This document shows, in pieces, positions 23,784 to 33,600 of a stretch of DNA of 64,000 nt (its first letter is position 1; every line of letters starts with the position of its first letter). The stretch is from NCBI GenBank assembly GCA_031761405.1, contig JASEVX010000013.1, positions 45,574,105-45,638,104 of the forward strand. The letters are read 5' to 3'. Made by a program: the position numbers and the translations under genes. The notes under the pieces are model-generated. The model searched no databases and was not told the DNA's origin. It saw nothing but the letters and a program-made list of their open reading frames with translations. The DNA comes from Serripes groenlandicus (lineage: Eukaryota; Mollusca; Bivalvia; Cardiida; Cardiidae).

Positions 23784-24110
23784 ACAATAATGATATTCGA
23801 ACTCAATATTTATTTCTTTGGAACATATTTAAATGACTTATAAGTACGATGTAATTGAGTGTGTGATCTATTTTCTGATTTGTACATCTAAACTTCTAAA
23901 TCTATTACGACGTAATTGAGTGTGTGATCTATTTTATAATTTGTACATCTAAACTTCTAAATCTATTACGACGTAATTGAGTGTGTGATCTATTTTATAA
24001 TTTGTATATCGAAAACATCTAAATCTATTACCGAGTGTGTGATCTAGTTTATGAGTTATACATCTTAGCATTTAAATATTTAACGACGTAATCAGATGTG
24101 TGGTATATAT
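23784..24110 (-). repeat. Core and inverted right arm, period 61 bp
   Basis: A core (ATGATATTCGAACTCAAT, CTTTGGAACATAT) at 23784-23840 is shared with about 5175-5237. About four units follow with GACGTAATTGAGTGTGTGAT and CTAAACTTCTAAATCTATTA. On the opposite strand these read TAATAGATTTAGAAGTTTAG, matching the left arm's AATAGATTTAGATGTTTAG. The whole is therefore an inverted pair of tandem arms around a core. Confidence 0.8.
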
Positions 24111-24153
24111 TATGAAACGATCATGGTTGATTACATAACGCAAAATTTAAATT

Positions 24154-24240
24154 TATATTTAACCCTTTCTCACATATAGACGCTTTATAACGCTTATGCA
24201 GCACATGGCCTTTGATAATTTCCCACTTAAGAACAGTGTT
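24154..24240 (+). mobile_element. Left-end fragment of TTAA MITE family
   Basis: TTAACCCTTTCTCACATA is followed by a GACGC block and a partly preserved body. The right end is not found; a right-end-like TCATCTTCTGCAGATTTGTC lies at 24311-24330. Confidence 0.4.
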
Positions 24241-24358
24241 TTCATCTCTTTTCTGTAAACCACTTCCATTTTAAAAATTGATTACATATTATATGCCATT
24301 GCCTTTCAAAGTCATCTTCTGCAGATTTGTCATAGGTGGAAAAGGTATAACACTGTGT

Positions 24359-24720
24359 AAGTCATTATTATATACGGCCGCTTGCTCAAAATCATTATAA
24401 TGTATGGCCACTTGCATAAAGAAGGTATAATGTACGGCCGCTTGCACAGAGGTCATTATAATGTACGGCCGCTTGCACAGAGGTCATTATAATGTACGGC
24501 CGATTGCACACAGGTCATTATAATGTGCGGCCGCTTTCACAAAGTCTTTAAAATGTAGGGCCGCTTGCAAAAAGGTCATTATAATGTATGGCCGGTTGTT
24601 AAAAGGCCATTATAATGTACGGCTGCTTGTACACATGTCATAATAATGTACGGCCACTGGCATGAAGGTCATTATAATTTACGGCCGCTTGCACAAATTT
24701 CATTATAATGTACGGCCGGT
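24359..24720 (+). repeat. 31-bp tandem repeat
   Basis: About twelve units of GGTCATTATAATGTACGGCC plus GCTTGCACAGA with substitutions are present. Each unit contains a CGGCCG or close variant, so the array is GC-spiked relative to its AT-rich surroundings. Confidence 0.95.
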
Positions 24721-24900
24721 TTAATGTATATAGAAATATGACTGCAACTGGCTGCTTTTTCACATAGACGGTTAGTCCATTGATGGAAGCCGGCGACAAG
24801 TGTATACTCTTTTTTCATTTGTTTTTCTTAACCCTGATGTTGACGCTTTTCCAGATCAAGCAATTCTGCAGCAGACGACTTAATGTATATAGAAATATGA
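24721..24900 (+). repeat. 21-bp direct repeats around SINE and MITE scraps
   Basis: The same 21 bp (TTAATGTATATAGAAATATG plus A) occur at 24721-24741 and 24880-24900. The 138 bp between hold a minus-strand SINE family A scrap (CAACTGGCTGCTTTTTCACA) and a MITE scrap (CAATTCTGCAGCAGACGAC). Confidence 0.8.
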
Positions 24901-24940
24901 ACATCTCAATGAATGAAAGTATACTTACTGACTAGAGTTG

Positions 24941-25230
24941 TTGTTGTTTGGGGTTTAACGCCGTTTTCAACAATTGTTCAGTCATATCACGGCGGCATGT
25001 TCACCTACTCATGTCTTTCCTGGCTTTCTCAGACCAGTAATCCACACAACAATCTGTCCAAGCAACTGGCTACTTTTCCACATAGACTGTTAGCCCATTG
25101 GTGGAAGCCGAATCACGCTTGTCACAATGACTTTTGTCAAACGACGGACAGAATGTTGGCCGAGTTGGGGTTTGAGCCAACAACCCCTGGATTAACAGCC
25201 CGCGTTGCTACCATCTGAGCTACCGGGGCT
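24941..25230 (-). mobile_element. tRNA-derived SINE, family A, with 9-bp target duplication
   Basis: Read on -, the head has GTAGCTCAGATGGTAGCAAC and a B box GGCTCAAACCCC, and the tail has TGTTGAAAACGGCGTTAAAC. CTAGAGTTG flanks it at 24932-24940 and 25231-25239. It is full length (about 290 bp). Open frames across it are not genes. Confidence 0.9.
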
Positions 25231-25436
25231 CTAGAGTTGAACAACTCGGAAAAAATGAGAACATTATAGGACATGAAAAAGGGCAATCAAAATGAATATC
25301 TTACTTTTACAAATATGAATCATGAATTTGTTCTCATGTTCATGGTCGATTTCAACAATACTGGCATCGTTTTCCAAACACATCATCTGAAAAAAGAGAC
25401 AACTAATAATAATTTAAAAAAATACCCTTGTTTCTT

Positions 25437-25580
25437 AATGTATATTACGGTTGAATTGTTTGTATTTGTCTATAACTGTATGTATTAATGTATAATGTCT
25501 GTCTTTGTCATAGAAATGTTTTGTAAATGGCCGAAGGCAAAAGTACTGCTGATTGCCAATAAATATGAATGAAAAAAACC
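25437..25580 (+). mobile_element. Probable LINE 3' end fragment
   Basis: TGTAAATGGCCGAAGGCAAA and ATTGCCAATAAATATGAATG are followed by an A-rich end. The same words occur inverted at 25625-25725, so two copies of one element's 3' end face each other tail to tail. Confidence 0.45.
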
Positions 25581-25624
25581 AACAACAACATAATAACAAT
25601 AAAACTAATAATGATAAAATATAA

Positions 25625-25725
25625 TATTTATTCAGATTAATTAAATTCAATCCTTTATTGGCAAATATCGACAAAATTTGTCTATGGCCATTTACAAATC
25701 GGAAGCATATGGCTTAGACAAAAGT
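25625..25725 (-). mobile_element. Probable LINE 3' end fragment, opposite strand
   Basis: Read on -, it gives GATTTGTAAATGGCCATAGA and ATTTGCCAATAAAGGATTGA, like the + copy at 25437-25580. The upstream part on - (25726-25860) shows no coding remnant. Confidence 0.45.
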
Positions 25726-25867
25726 AAATAAATATATATATCTATACTATATGTCAGATAACTAATTCATCAGAAATATTTGGTATATCAAAAGAAAAAG
25801 GTAATCTGTAAGTACATGCTTTATTATGTCATCGCGAATAGGATAACATTTCGAAATATAACAATAA

Positions 25868-25945
25868 ATTAAAATAATCATAATAATAATAATAACTCGT
25901 AATAATGATGATGATTACGATGGTGACAACGATGTTGATGGTAGT
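25868..25945. repeat. AAT/GAT triplet repeat
   Basis: AATAATAATAATAAC grades into GATGATGATTACGATGGTGA-type triplets. It is simple sequence only. Confidence 0.85.
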
Positions 25946-26134
25946 GGCGATTAAATGGTAATATTTAGTAATACAAATGATAATGTTGATTGCCAACCTG
26001 TTGAATCGTCCATATCAGCAGTAGATGACTTTTTAATCTAGTATAGTAAAAGGATAAATTGTTCATGATCACCACGTTGTCCTTTTGCCTCAATGCTTCC
26101 AACTCCAAACAATAATTGTACTTTCTTTTATATA

Positions 26135-26370
26135 TGAGCCGTTCCACGAGAAAAAACAATATTATTGACTCTGCGTAATGTATCGACCCAGATCAGCCTT
26201 CGCAGTCCGCGCAAGGTAATCCGGGTTGACATAGAGGTATAGAGTAGTGATTCCCGAAATAGAATGTCCACAGGAAGCGAAAAGAGTCTGTTCGGGTTAC
26301 CCTTCGCGGCATGCTTAGGCCTGATCCGGGTCGATAATCCACAATGCTGGTTATCTCGTGGAACGGCCCA
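26135..26370 (-). mobile_element. MITE of TGAGCCGT family, inverted interior
   Basis: The ends are TGAGCCGTTCCACGAGAAAA and TCTCGTGGAACGGCCCA with TA on both sides (26133-26134, 26371-26372). Relative to the copies at 22657 and 26623 the interior reads in the opposite direction. It is 236 bp and has no coding content. Confidence 0.9.
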
Positions 26371-26622
26371 TATATTTTTCATAGTATTGCCTCGGTGTTT
26401 CTGCTACAGACTCGTTGTATGTGGGAAGGGAATAAAGTCCCTATATAACCAGAGCAATCCCCTTATTTATTTATGGACTAGAAATTCGCCGACATGTGTG
26501 TATTGTTATAATATTTTCACCATAAAGATAACAATTATCTCAACCGTACATCGTTCCAAATGTACCTACTTCCAACAGATATAATTTGTCTTGCTAGTTC
26601 ATGCCAATTTCCACTTAACATA

Positions 26623-26884
26623 TGAGCCGTCCCGCGAGAAAACCAACATTATGGACTCTGCGTAATGTATCGACCCGGATCAGCCTTAGCATGCCGCGCA
26701 GTCTTACCCGGATAGACACTTTTCGCCTCTTGTGTTTTTTTTTGTTTCAGAAATCTTTACTCTATACCTCTATCCCAATAGAGGGATGTGTCAAGCCGGA
26801 ACAGTCTGCGCGGACTGCGCAGGCTGATCTGGATCGATACATTACGCTGAGGCAATTATGTTGGTTTTCTAGCGGGACGGCTCA
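26623..26884 (+). mobile_element. MITE of TGAGCCGT family, complete copy
   Basis: This is the best-preserved copy: TGAGCCGTCCCGCGAGAAAA at the left end and TTTTCTAGCGGGACGGCTCA at the right end, TA flanks at 26621-26622 and 26885-26886, 262 bp in all. The TIRs are about 28 bp. The CGCGGACTGCGCAGGCTGAT block near the right end is GC-rich compared with its surroundings. Confidence 0.92.
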
Positions 26885-26935
26885 TAGAAATTATCTCAGG
26901 AGTGGATATTTCCACCTTACAGATAATATTTATTA

Positions 26936-27240
26936 ATTACTTATTGTATGTTTAAACATGATTTTATATTTGAAAACTATCTAGATTGTATCGCTGACCA
27001 TAAATTAAGAGTCGCACTTTGTAAATTCAGATGTTCATCTCATGAGCTAGAAATTGAAAAAGGTGGATATGTAAATAAAACAAGAAACGAAAGACTGTGC
27101 AAAGCCTGCCATAGAAATTTGATTAAAAACGAATATCATTTCCTTCTAATTTGCACTGCATATTCTGAACTGCGAAAAAAGTATTTGAAAACACACAAAA
27201 AATGTTTAAGAATTGTTGAATTTAAGTAAGTATATATATT
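26936..27240 (+). mobile_element. LINE C-terminal domain fragment
   Basis: An open frame from ATG 26948 to a TAA ending at 27229 encodes 93 residues. It has KLRVALCKFRCSSHELEIEK and then a C-x2-C-x9-H-x4-C pattern (LCKACHRNLIKNEYHFLLIC), and ends soon after RKKYL. This arrangement is typical of the C-terminus of LINE polyproteins in bivalves, and the decayed copy at 7830-8010 has the same FRCS-H layout. No reverse transcriptase lies upstream, because MITE 26623-26884 is there, so it is a 5'-truncated remnant although the frame is intact. Confidence 0.75.
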
Positions 27241-27521
27241 TTGCATCTTTAGAGCGAAAACTAAGAACATGTTGTATTGTGTTTTATACTTTTCAGGCTT
27301 CTTGCCTAATTTAATGACTGTTTTGTCTTTCTATTACATTTATGTTATTGTTAGAGTACCATGTACTTATTACTTAATTAATATAAAAAAAATGAATTCA
27401 TGTACATCGTTCTATATTTTCATATTTCGATCTAACATATATCATTTGTCTCGCTTGTTCGTAGCATTTCTCATAGATCATTTTTATCTCATAAGTGCGT
27501 CGTTAAAGATGGGCATATTTT

Positions 27522-27642
27522 GAGATAATTTATCTAGCCTATGTATATTTCCACCTTTAAGATAATTTATATAGCCTGTGTATATTTCCACATTTAAGAT
27601 AATTTATCTAACCTGTGTATATTTCCACCAATAAGATAATTG
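27522..27642 (+). repeat. Three copies of a ~39-bp unit
   Basis: The units are AAGATAATTTATCTAGCCT then GTGTATATTTCCACCTTT-like, at about 27525, 27564 and 27600, just before the partial MITE. Confidence 0.8.
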
Positions 27643-27815
27643 TGAACTCTGCGTAAAGCATCGACCCGGATCAGCATAAGCATGCAACGCAGGCTAAACT
27701 AGACAGACACTTTTCGCCTCCTGTGGATTTTCTGTTTCAGAAATCATTACTTTACACCTCTAACTCCCTGAGACGGAATGTGTCAGCCCGGATTAGACAG
27801 CGCGGATTGCGTAGT
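27643..27815 (+). mobile_element. Partial MITE of TGAGCCGT family without ends
   Basis: It contains GAACTCTGCGTAAAGCATCG, ACACTTTTCGCCTCCTGTGG and GAGACGGAATGTGTCAGCCC in family order. Both TIRs are lost. Confidence 0.8.
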
Positions 27816-28520
27816 TAAAGTTGTGTTCATTCCGAAATTCATGTAACATAGCATTCCTCTCACCTGTGTATCGTTAAAGTTGTACATATTTCCACCTAAC
27901 AGATAGCAGACCACACCCAGCTGATATCATCCCGATGGACAGCTCGCTGTTGGAAGCCCTGGAATGGATATTTGGAATAATCTAGATTTGTTTAATGAGG
28001 GACATTAATGATAATTATATTATCTCCCTTGTCAGATAAAGACCAAGGAAGACCAAATAGTTGGTAGGTCCTTTTAGTTGGAATCCTTTGTCTTTATCGC
28101 TATTTCGCAATGAGATATTGCAATTACTCTGTACACTTTAATCATAAATGTGTTAATTAAAGTAATGATTCAAAAAAGAAAATTTACATAGCAGTGTTTA
28201 AAGAAAACAAAGGTGGAATTACTAATAAATCTAATAACAGTTGGCCAAGAAAATGCAATTATAAGTGCACCATCCAGTGCAAGGAAACGAATGATAAAAA
28301 CAGAGGAAACCAAATGATAGGACCTAGCTAGATGTAGAGAGTATTAAAGGGAGATAACTGACCGATGTCTCCAATTGGTGTTTCTATTAGCATTTAAGTT
28401 ATAACAAGGCATTTTCTAGAGTAATTTACATGTACAATGATACCGGTAGATTAGTCGCACTGCTATGACCGCAAACATGGGCACCCTCGAAGGCAGCCAC
28501 TAATTGCAATTACCAAATTG
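27816..28520. other. Intergenic sequence, nothing recognised
   Basis: No protein-like frame and no family member were recognised. Confidence 0.35.
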
Positions 28521-28529
28521 TTAGGAAAG

Positions 28530-28592
28530 ACCCGACCTGGGATCGAACCCGGGTCTCCCGCTCAAAAGGCAGACGAATCTAACCAACTTACA
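28530..28592 (-). mobile_element. tRNA-like SINE head (family B type)
   Basis: Read on -, it shows a tRNA-like GGGTTCGATCCCAGGTCGGG B-box region and a GCGGGAGACC loop region, preceded by TTGGTTAGATTCG. The layout matches the head of the SINE at 54845-55132. The body is not clear. It is not a functional tRNA: the acceptor stem does not close. Confidence 0.5.
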
Positions 28593-28637
28593 GTTTTGTC
28601 ATTGTACTTGGATATAATGAAATTATGATGACAATGG

Positions 28638-28979
28638 CAGGGGCGTAGCTTGGCAATAATCAATGTGTAGGCCGTCTCGTGAGAAAAATCAACATTGTGG
28701 ACTCTGCGAAAAGTATCGACCCGGACCAGCCTCAGCATGCCACAGATGCGTACCCGGATAAACACTTTTCGCCTCCTGTGGATTTTCTGTTTCAGGAATC
28801 ACTACTCTATCTATCCCCCTTAGATGGAATGTGTCGGCCGGACCAGTCTGCGCGGACAGCGCAGGCTGATCTGGTCGATACATTACGCAGGTGTGTATCG
28901 CTGAAGCTGCATTTTGGGGCATTTTTAGAAAAAATGTGTAGACACGTGCCTACAGTGCCTAAAGGGAACTACACCCCTG
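28638..28979. mobile_element. 342-bp TIR element (hAT-like ends), second copy
   Basis: It begins CAGGGGCGTAGCTTGGCAAT and ends AACTACACCCCTG. AATGG repeats at 28633-28637 and 28980-28984. The outer segments (CAATGTGTAGGCCGTCTCG on the left; CATTTTGGGGCATTTTTAGA on the right) and the MITE-derived middle are colinear with 8954-9254, which lacks part of the right MITE region. Open frames on both strands here are artefacts. Confidence 0.85.
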
Positions 28980-28984
28980 AATGG

Positions 28985-30534
28985 GCACCGTTTCTTATTT
29001 TTTAACTTATTGAATTAAAGATAAGGATGTTGGAACTATGTGCCGGTCTACAATGTTGTATTCGACTGGTGTGAATTTCCATGAAGGCCGATTACAATCT
29101 TTTCCTGTGATATTAACGAAGTCGAGCTATGGCTTCCATTTGAGTTGTGCTATATCGGATGAACGCTTTATGACCATAATAGATCTTTCCTTATCCGTAT
29201 GGATCTAGTGCATTGTCATCGTAATCTCGCAGGTTGAAATGTAAAGGCATACGTTTCAATGCGCATTAAAACAAAATAAAAAATAAAAATGATTACATTT
29301 ACTTACAAGTTTCTATATACTACAAGTAACATATACATTGTAAGGTATGAGGGAGGATGGCCACAACATACCCATACCAACGCACGTGGCTAATAAAGTA
29401 AGATCTATATATTGAAAAAAAAAAAAAGAAGATATATATATTGGACTTGCATTTTATTAAGCCCCATTGTAATTGTACTGATTTCGCAGCTGCTATAGCT
29501 AAGTCGCTAACGAAGAGGGGCATCAACCATAAAACCCTACTTGGCTGTTCATTCTTCCCGACGACATTGACTAGCGTCATTCACGATGGAATAAGTAGTC
29601 GTTGTGGAGTGGTGCCCAGTTGTTGTGTGGAATACTTGTGTGAGATAGATAGGGCACTCATGTGATTTGTCCATCTTGCCTTAACTGAAATACTGTTCAA
29701 AATGGCGTCAAACTTCATTCAATTTAAAGCTAAGCCTTCACTAGCAAGAAGCGCAAATATGCAAAATAGCATCGGACCCTTTCGGACAAGACTTATATTT
29801 GAAATCTAATTACAATCTAATTTGTAGAAAGCAGCGGAAGGCTCTGCATTAATGGCACCATATGTGTTGAAAATCTCATAGTGAAATTGACATGTCAATT
29901 TTAGGGATACATAAATAAACCCGTTCAGACCTCGTGATTATCCTAACATCAGAACGTCATTATTTACACCCTTTTCTCCGATGACTTTGTACCAGCAGCC
30001 AATTAAGAAGTTTTGAAATATTTTATGATGTCTAAAAAGTAAAAATCATTTACTCCTCGGCAGCGTATTTCATTGAATGCTTAGGTTCACGAACTTCGGA
30101 GAGTCAAGTATATACCGTTACACTGGACCTTTTATATACAGTTGACTCACTAAAACTCATGGTCGAATCAGATCCATAATTACTAACTTACCTCAGGAAG
30201 ACAGTGCTACAGTGGTAGAGCGTCGGGATCTCGTAACAAAGGTAGAATCCTTTGATGATGAGCGGGTTCTGACTTTGGGATTTGTCCACGCAAACGGCGC
30301 GATTACTGGTTATGTCTCCAGGAAGCAGACAACGAGCGTGATTTATATACGCTTAAAGCTTGTTTCGCAATCGATTTTAAATAAAGAAGTTTAAATTACC
30401 TTAAATTGTTTGAGTTACCGCAGGGTTTGCGCTTAATTCATTGATATGTCGACAGCTTCGTATTTCGTTTACACTTAAATGGTAATTATGAAAAGCAAGC
30501 CAGTGATCAAATTATGTCAAGAAACTTCACATAA
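28985..30534. other. Intergenic stretch with short repeats, no supported gene
   Basis: A 13-A run lies at about 29415-29428. A tRNA-like scrap GTGGTAGAGCGTCGGGATCT occurs near 30211-30230. The + frame at 29441-29665 has no recognisable motif. AT-rich non-coding sequence makes up the rest. Confidence 0.35.
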
Positions 30535-30680
30535 GTAGTTCTGACTGCTCGTATAAGCAACCAGAACTGCTACTACGCTGTTTTCAGAAGGAAGACAGAT
30601 CCGTTCAAGAATATACTACGAGTAAAACAATTTATTAAAATGTTTACGTGTTGGAGTTATCGTGAGTCCAATTAGTCCAC
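30535..30680 (+). repeat. Second copy of the 22975-23145 segment
   Basis: It matches the earlier copy in order and orientation and runs directly into the first diverged units of the 32-bp array. Confidence 0.65.
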
Positions 30681-33600
30681 GGTATGAACATGTTATATGA
30701 GAATAATTGGACGGCATTAACCTTTTATATAAGTTTTAGTAGACGGTATTAACCTGTTATATGAGTCTTAGACGAAAGTATTTAACTGTTATATGAGTCT
30801 TTGTAGACGATATTAACCTGTTATATGAGTCTTTGTAGACGATATTAACCTGTTATATGAGTCAAAGTCGACAATATTAACCTGTAATATGAGTCTTTGT
30901 AGACGATATTAACCTGTTATATGAGTCTTAGTCGACGGTATTAACCTGTTATATGAGTCTTTGTAGACGATATTAACCTGTTATATGAGTCTTAGTCGAA
31001 AGTATTTAACTGTTATATGAGTCTTTGTAGACGATATTAACCTGTTATATGAGTCAAAGTCGACGATATTAACCTGTTATATGAGTCAAAGTCGACGATA
31101 TTAACCTGTTATATGAGTCTTAGACGAAAGTATTTAACTGTTATATGAGTCTTTGTAGACGATATTAACCTGTTATATGAGTCTTTGTAGACGATATTAA
31201 CCTGTTATATGAGTCTTAGTCGACGGTATTAACCTGTTATATGAGTCTTTGTAGACGATATTAACCTGTTATATGAGTCAAAGTCGACGGTATTAACCTG
31301 TTATATGAGTTTTAGACGAAAGTATTTAACTGTTATATGAGTCTTTGTAGACGATATTAACCTGTTATATGAGTCTTTGTAGACGATATTAACCTGTTAT
31401 ATGAGTCAAAGTCGACGGTATTAACCGACGATATTAACCTGTTATATGAGTCTTAGTCGACGGTATTAACCTATTATATGAGTCTTTGTAGACGATATTA
31501 ACCTGTTATATGAGTCTTAGTCGACGATATTAACCTGTTATATGAGTCTTAGTCGAAAGTATTTAACTGTTAGATGAGTCTTTGTAGACGATATTAACCT
31601 GTTATATGAGTCAAAGTCGACGATATTAACCTGTTATATGAGTCAAAGTCGACGATATTAACCTGTTATATGAGTCTTAGACGAAAGTATTTAACTGTTA
31701 TATGAGTCTTTGTAGACGATATTAACCTGTTATATGAGTCTTTGTAGACGATATTAACCTGTTATATGAGTCTTAGTCGACGGTATTAACCTGTTATATG
31801 AGTCTTTGTAGACGATATTAACCTGTTATATGAGTCAAAGTCGACGGTATTAACCTGTTATATGAGTCTTAGACGAAAGTATTTAACTGTTATATGAGTC
31901 TTTGTAGACGATATTAACCTGTTATATGAGTCTTTGTAGACGATATTAACCTGTTATATGAGTCAAAGTCGACGATATTAACCTGTTATATGAGTCTTAG
32001 TCGACGGTATTAACCTGTTATATGAGTCTTAGTCGACGGTATTAACCTGTTATATGAGTCTTAGTCGACGATATTAACCTGTTATATGAGTCTTAGTCGA
32101 CGATATTAACCTATTATATGAGTCTTAGTAGACGATATTAACGTGTTATATGAGTCTTAATCGACAGTATTAACCTGTTATATGAGTCTCAGTCGACGAT
32201 ATTAACCTGTTATATGAGTCTTAATCGACAGTATTAACCTGTTATATGAGTCTTAGTCGAAAGTATTAACCTGTTATATGAGTCTTAATCGACAGTATTA
32301 ACCTGTTATATGAGTCTTAGTCGACGGTATTAACATGTTATCTGAGTCTTTGTAGACGATATTAACCTGTTGTATGAGTCTTTGTAGACGATATTAACCT
32401 GTTATATGAGTCTTTGTAGACGATATTAACCTGTTGTATGAGTCTTTGTAGACGATATTAACCTGTTATATGAGTCTTTGTAGACGATATTAACCTGTTA
32501 TATGAGTCAAAGTCGACGGTATTAACCTGTTATATGAGTCAAAGTCGACGGTATTAACCTGTTATATGAGTCAAAATCGACAGTATTAACCTGTTATATG
32601 AGTCAAAGTCGACGGTATTAACCTGTTATATGAGTCTTAGTCGACGGTATTAACCTGTTATATGAGTCTTAGTCGACGGTATTAACCTGTTATATGAGTC
32701 AAAGTCGACGGTATTAACCTGTTATATGAGTCTTAGTCGACGATATTAACCTGTTATATGAGTCTTAATCGACAGTATTAACCTGTTATATGAGTCTCAG
32801 TCGAAAGTATTAACCTGTTATATGAGTCCAAGTCGACAGTATTAACCTGTTATATGAGTCAAAGTCGACGGTATTAACCTGTTATATGAGTCTTAGTCGA
32901 CGATATTAACCTGTTATATGAGTCTTAATCGACAGTATTAACCTGTTATATGAGTCTCAGTCGAAAGTATTAACCTGTTATATGAGTCTTAATCGACAGT
33001 ATTACCCTGTTATATGAGTCTTAGTCGACGGTATTTACCTGTTATATGAGTCTTAGTCGACGATATTAACCTGTTATATGAGTCCAAGTCGACAGTATTA
33101 ACCTGTTATATGAGTCTTAATCGACGGTATTAACCTGTTATATGAGTCTTAGTCTACGGTATTAACCTGTTATATGAGTCTTAGTCGACGATATTAACGT
33201 GTTATATGAGTCTTAATCGACGGTATTAACCTGTTATATGAGTCTTAGTCGACGATATTAACCTATTATATGAGTCTTAGTAGACGATATTAACCTGTTA
33301 TATGAGTCTTAATCGACAGTATTAACCTGTTATATGAGTCTAAGTCGAAAGTATTAACCTGTTATATGAGTCTTAGTCGACGGTATTAACCTGTTATATG
33401 AGTATTAGTCGAAAGTATTAACCTGTTATATGAGTCTTAGTCGACGATATTAACCTGTTATATGAGTCTTAGTAGACGATATTAACCTGTTATATGAGTC
33501 TTAATCGACAGTATTAACCTGTTATATGAGTCTAAGTCGAAAGTATTAACCTGTTATATGAGTCTTAGTCGACGGTATTAACCTGTTATATGAGTATTAG

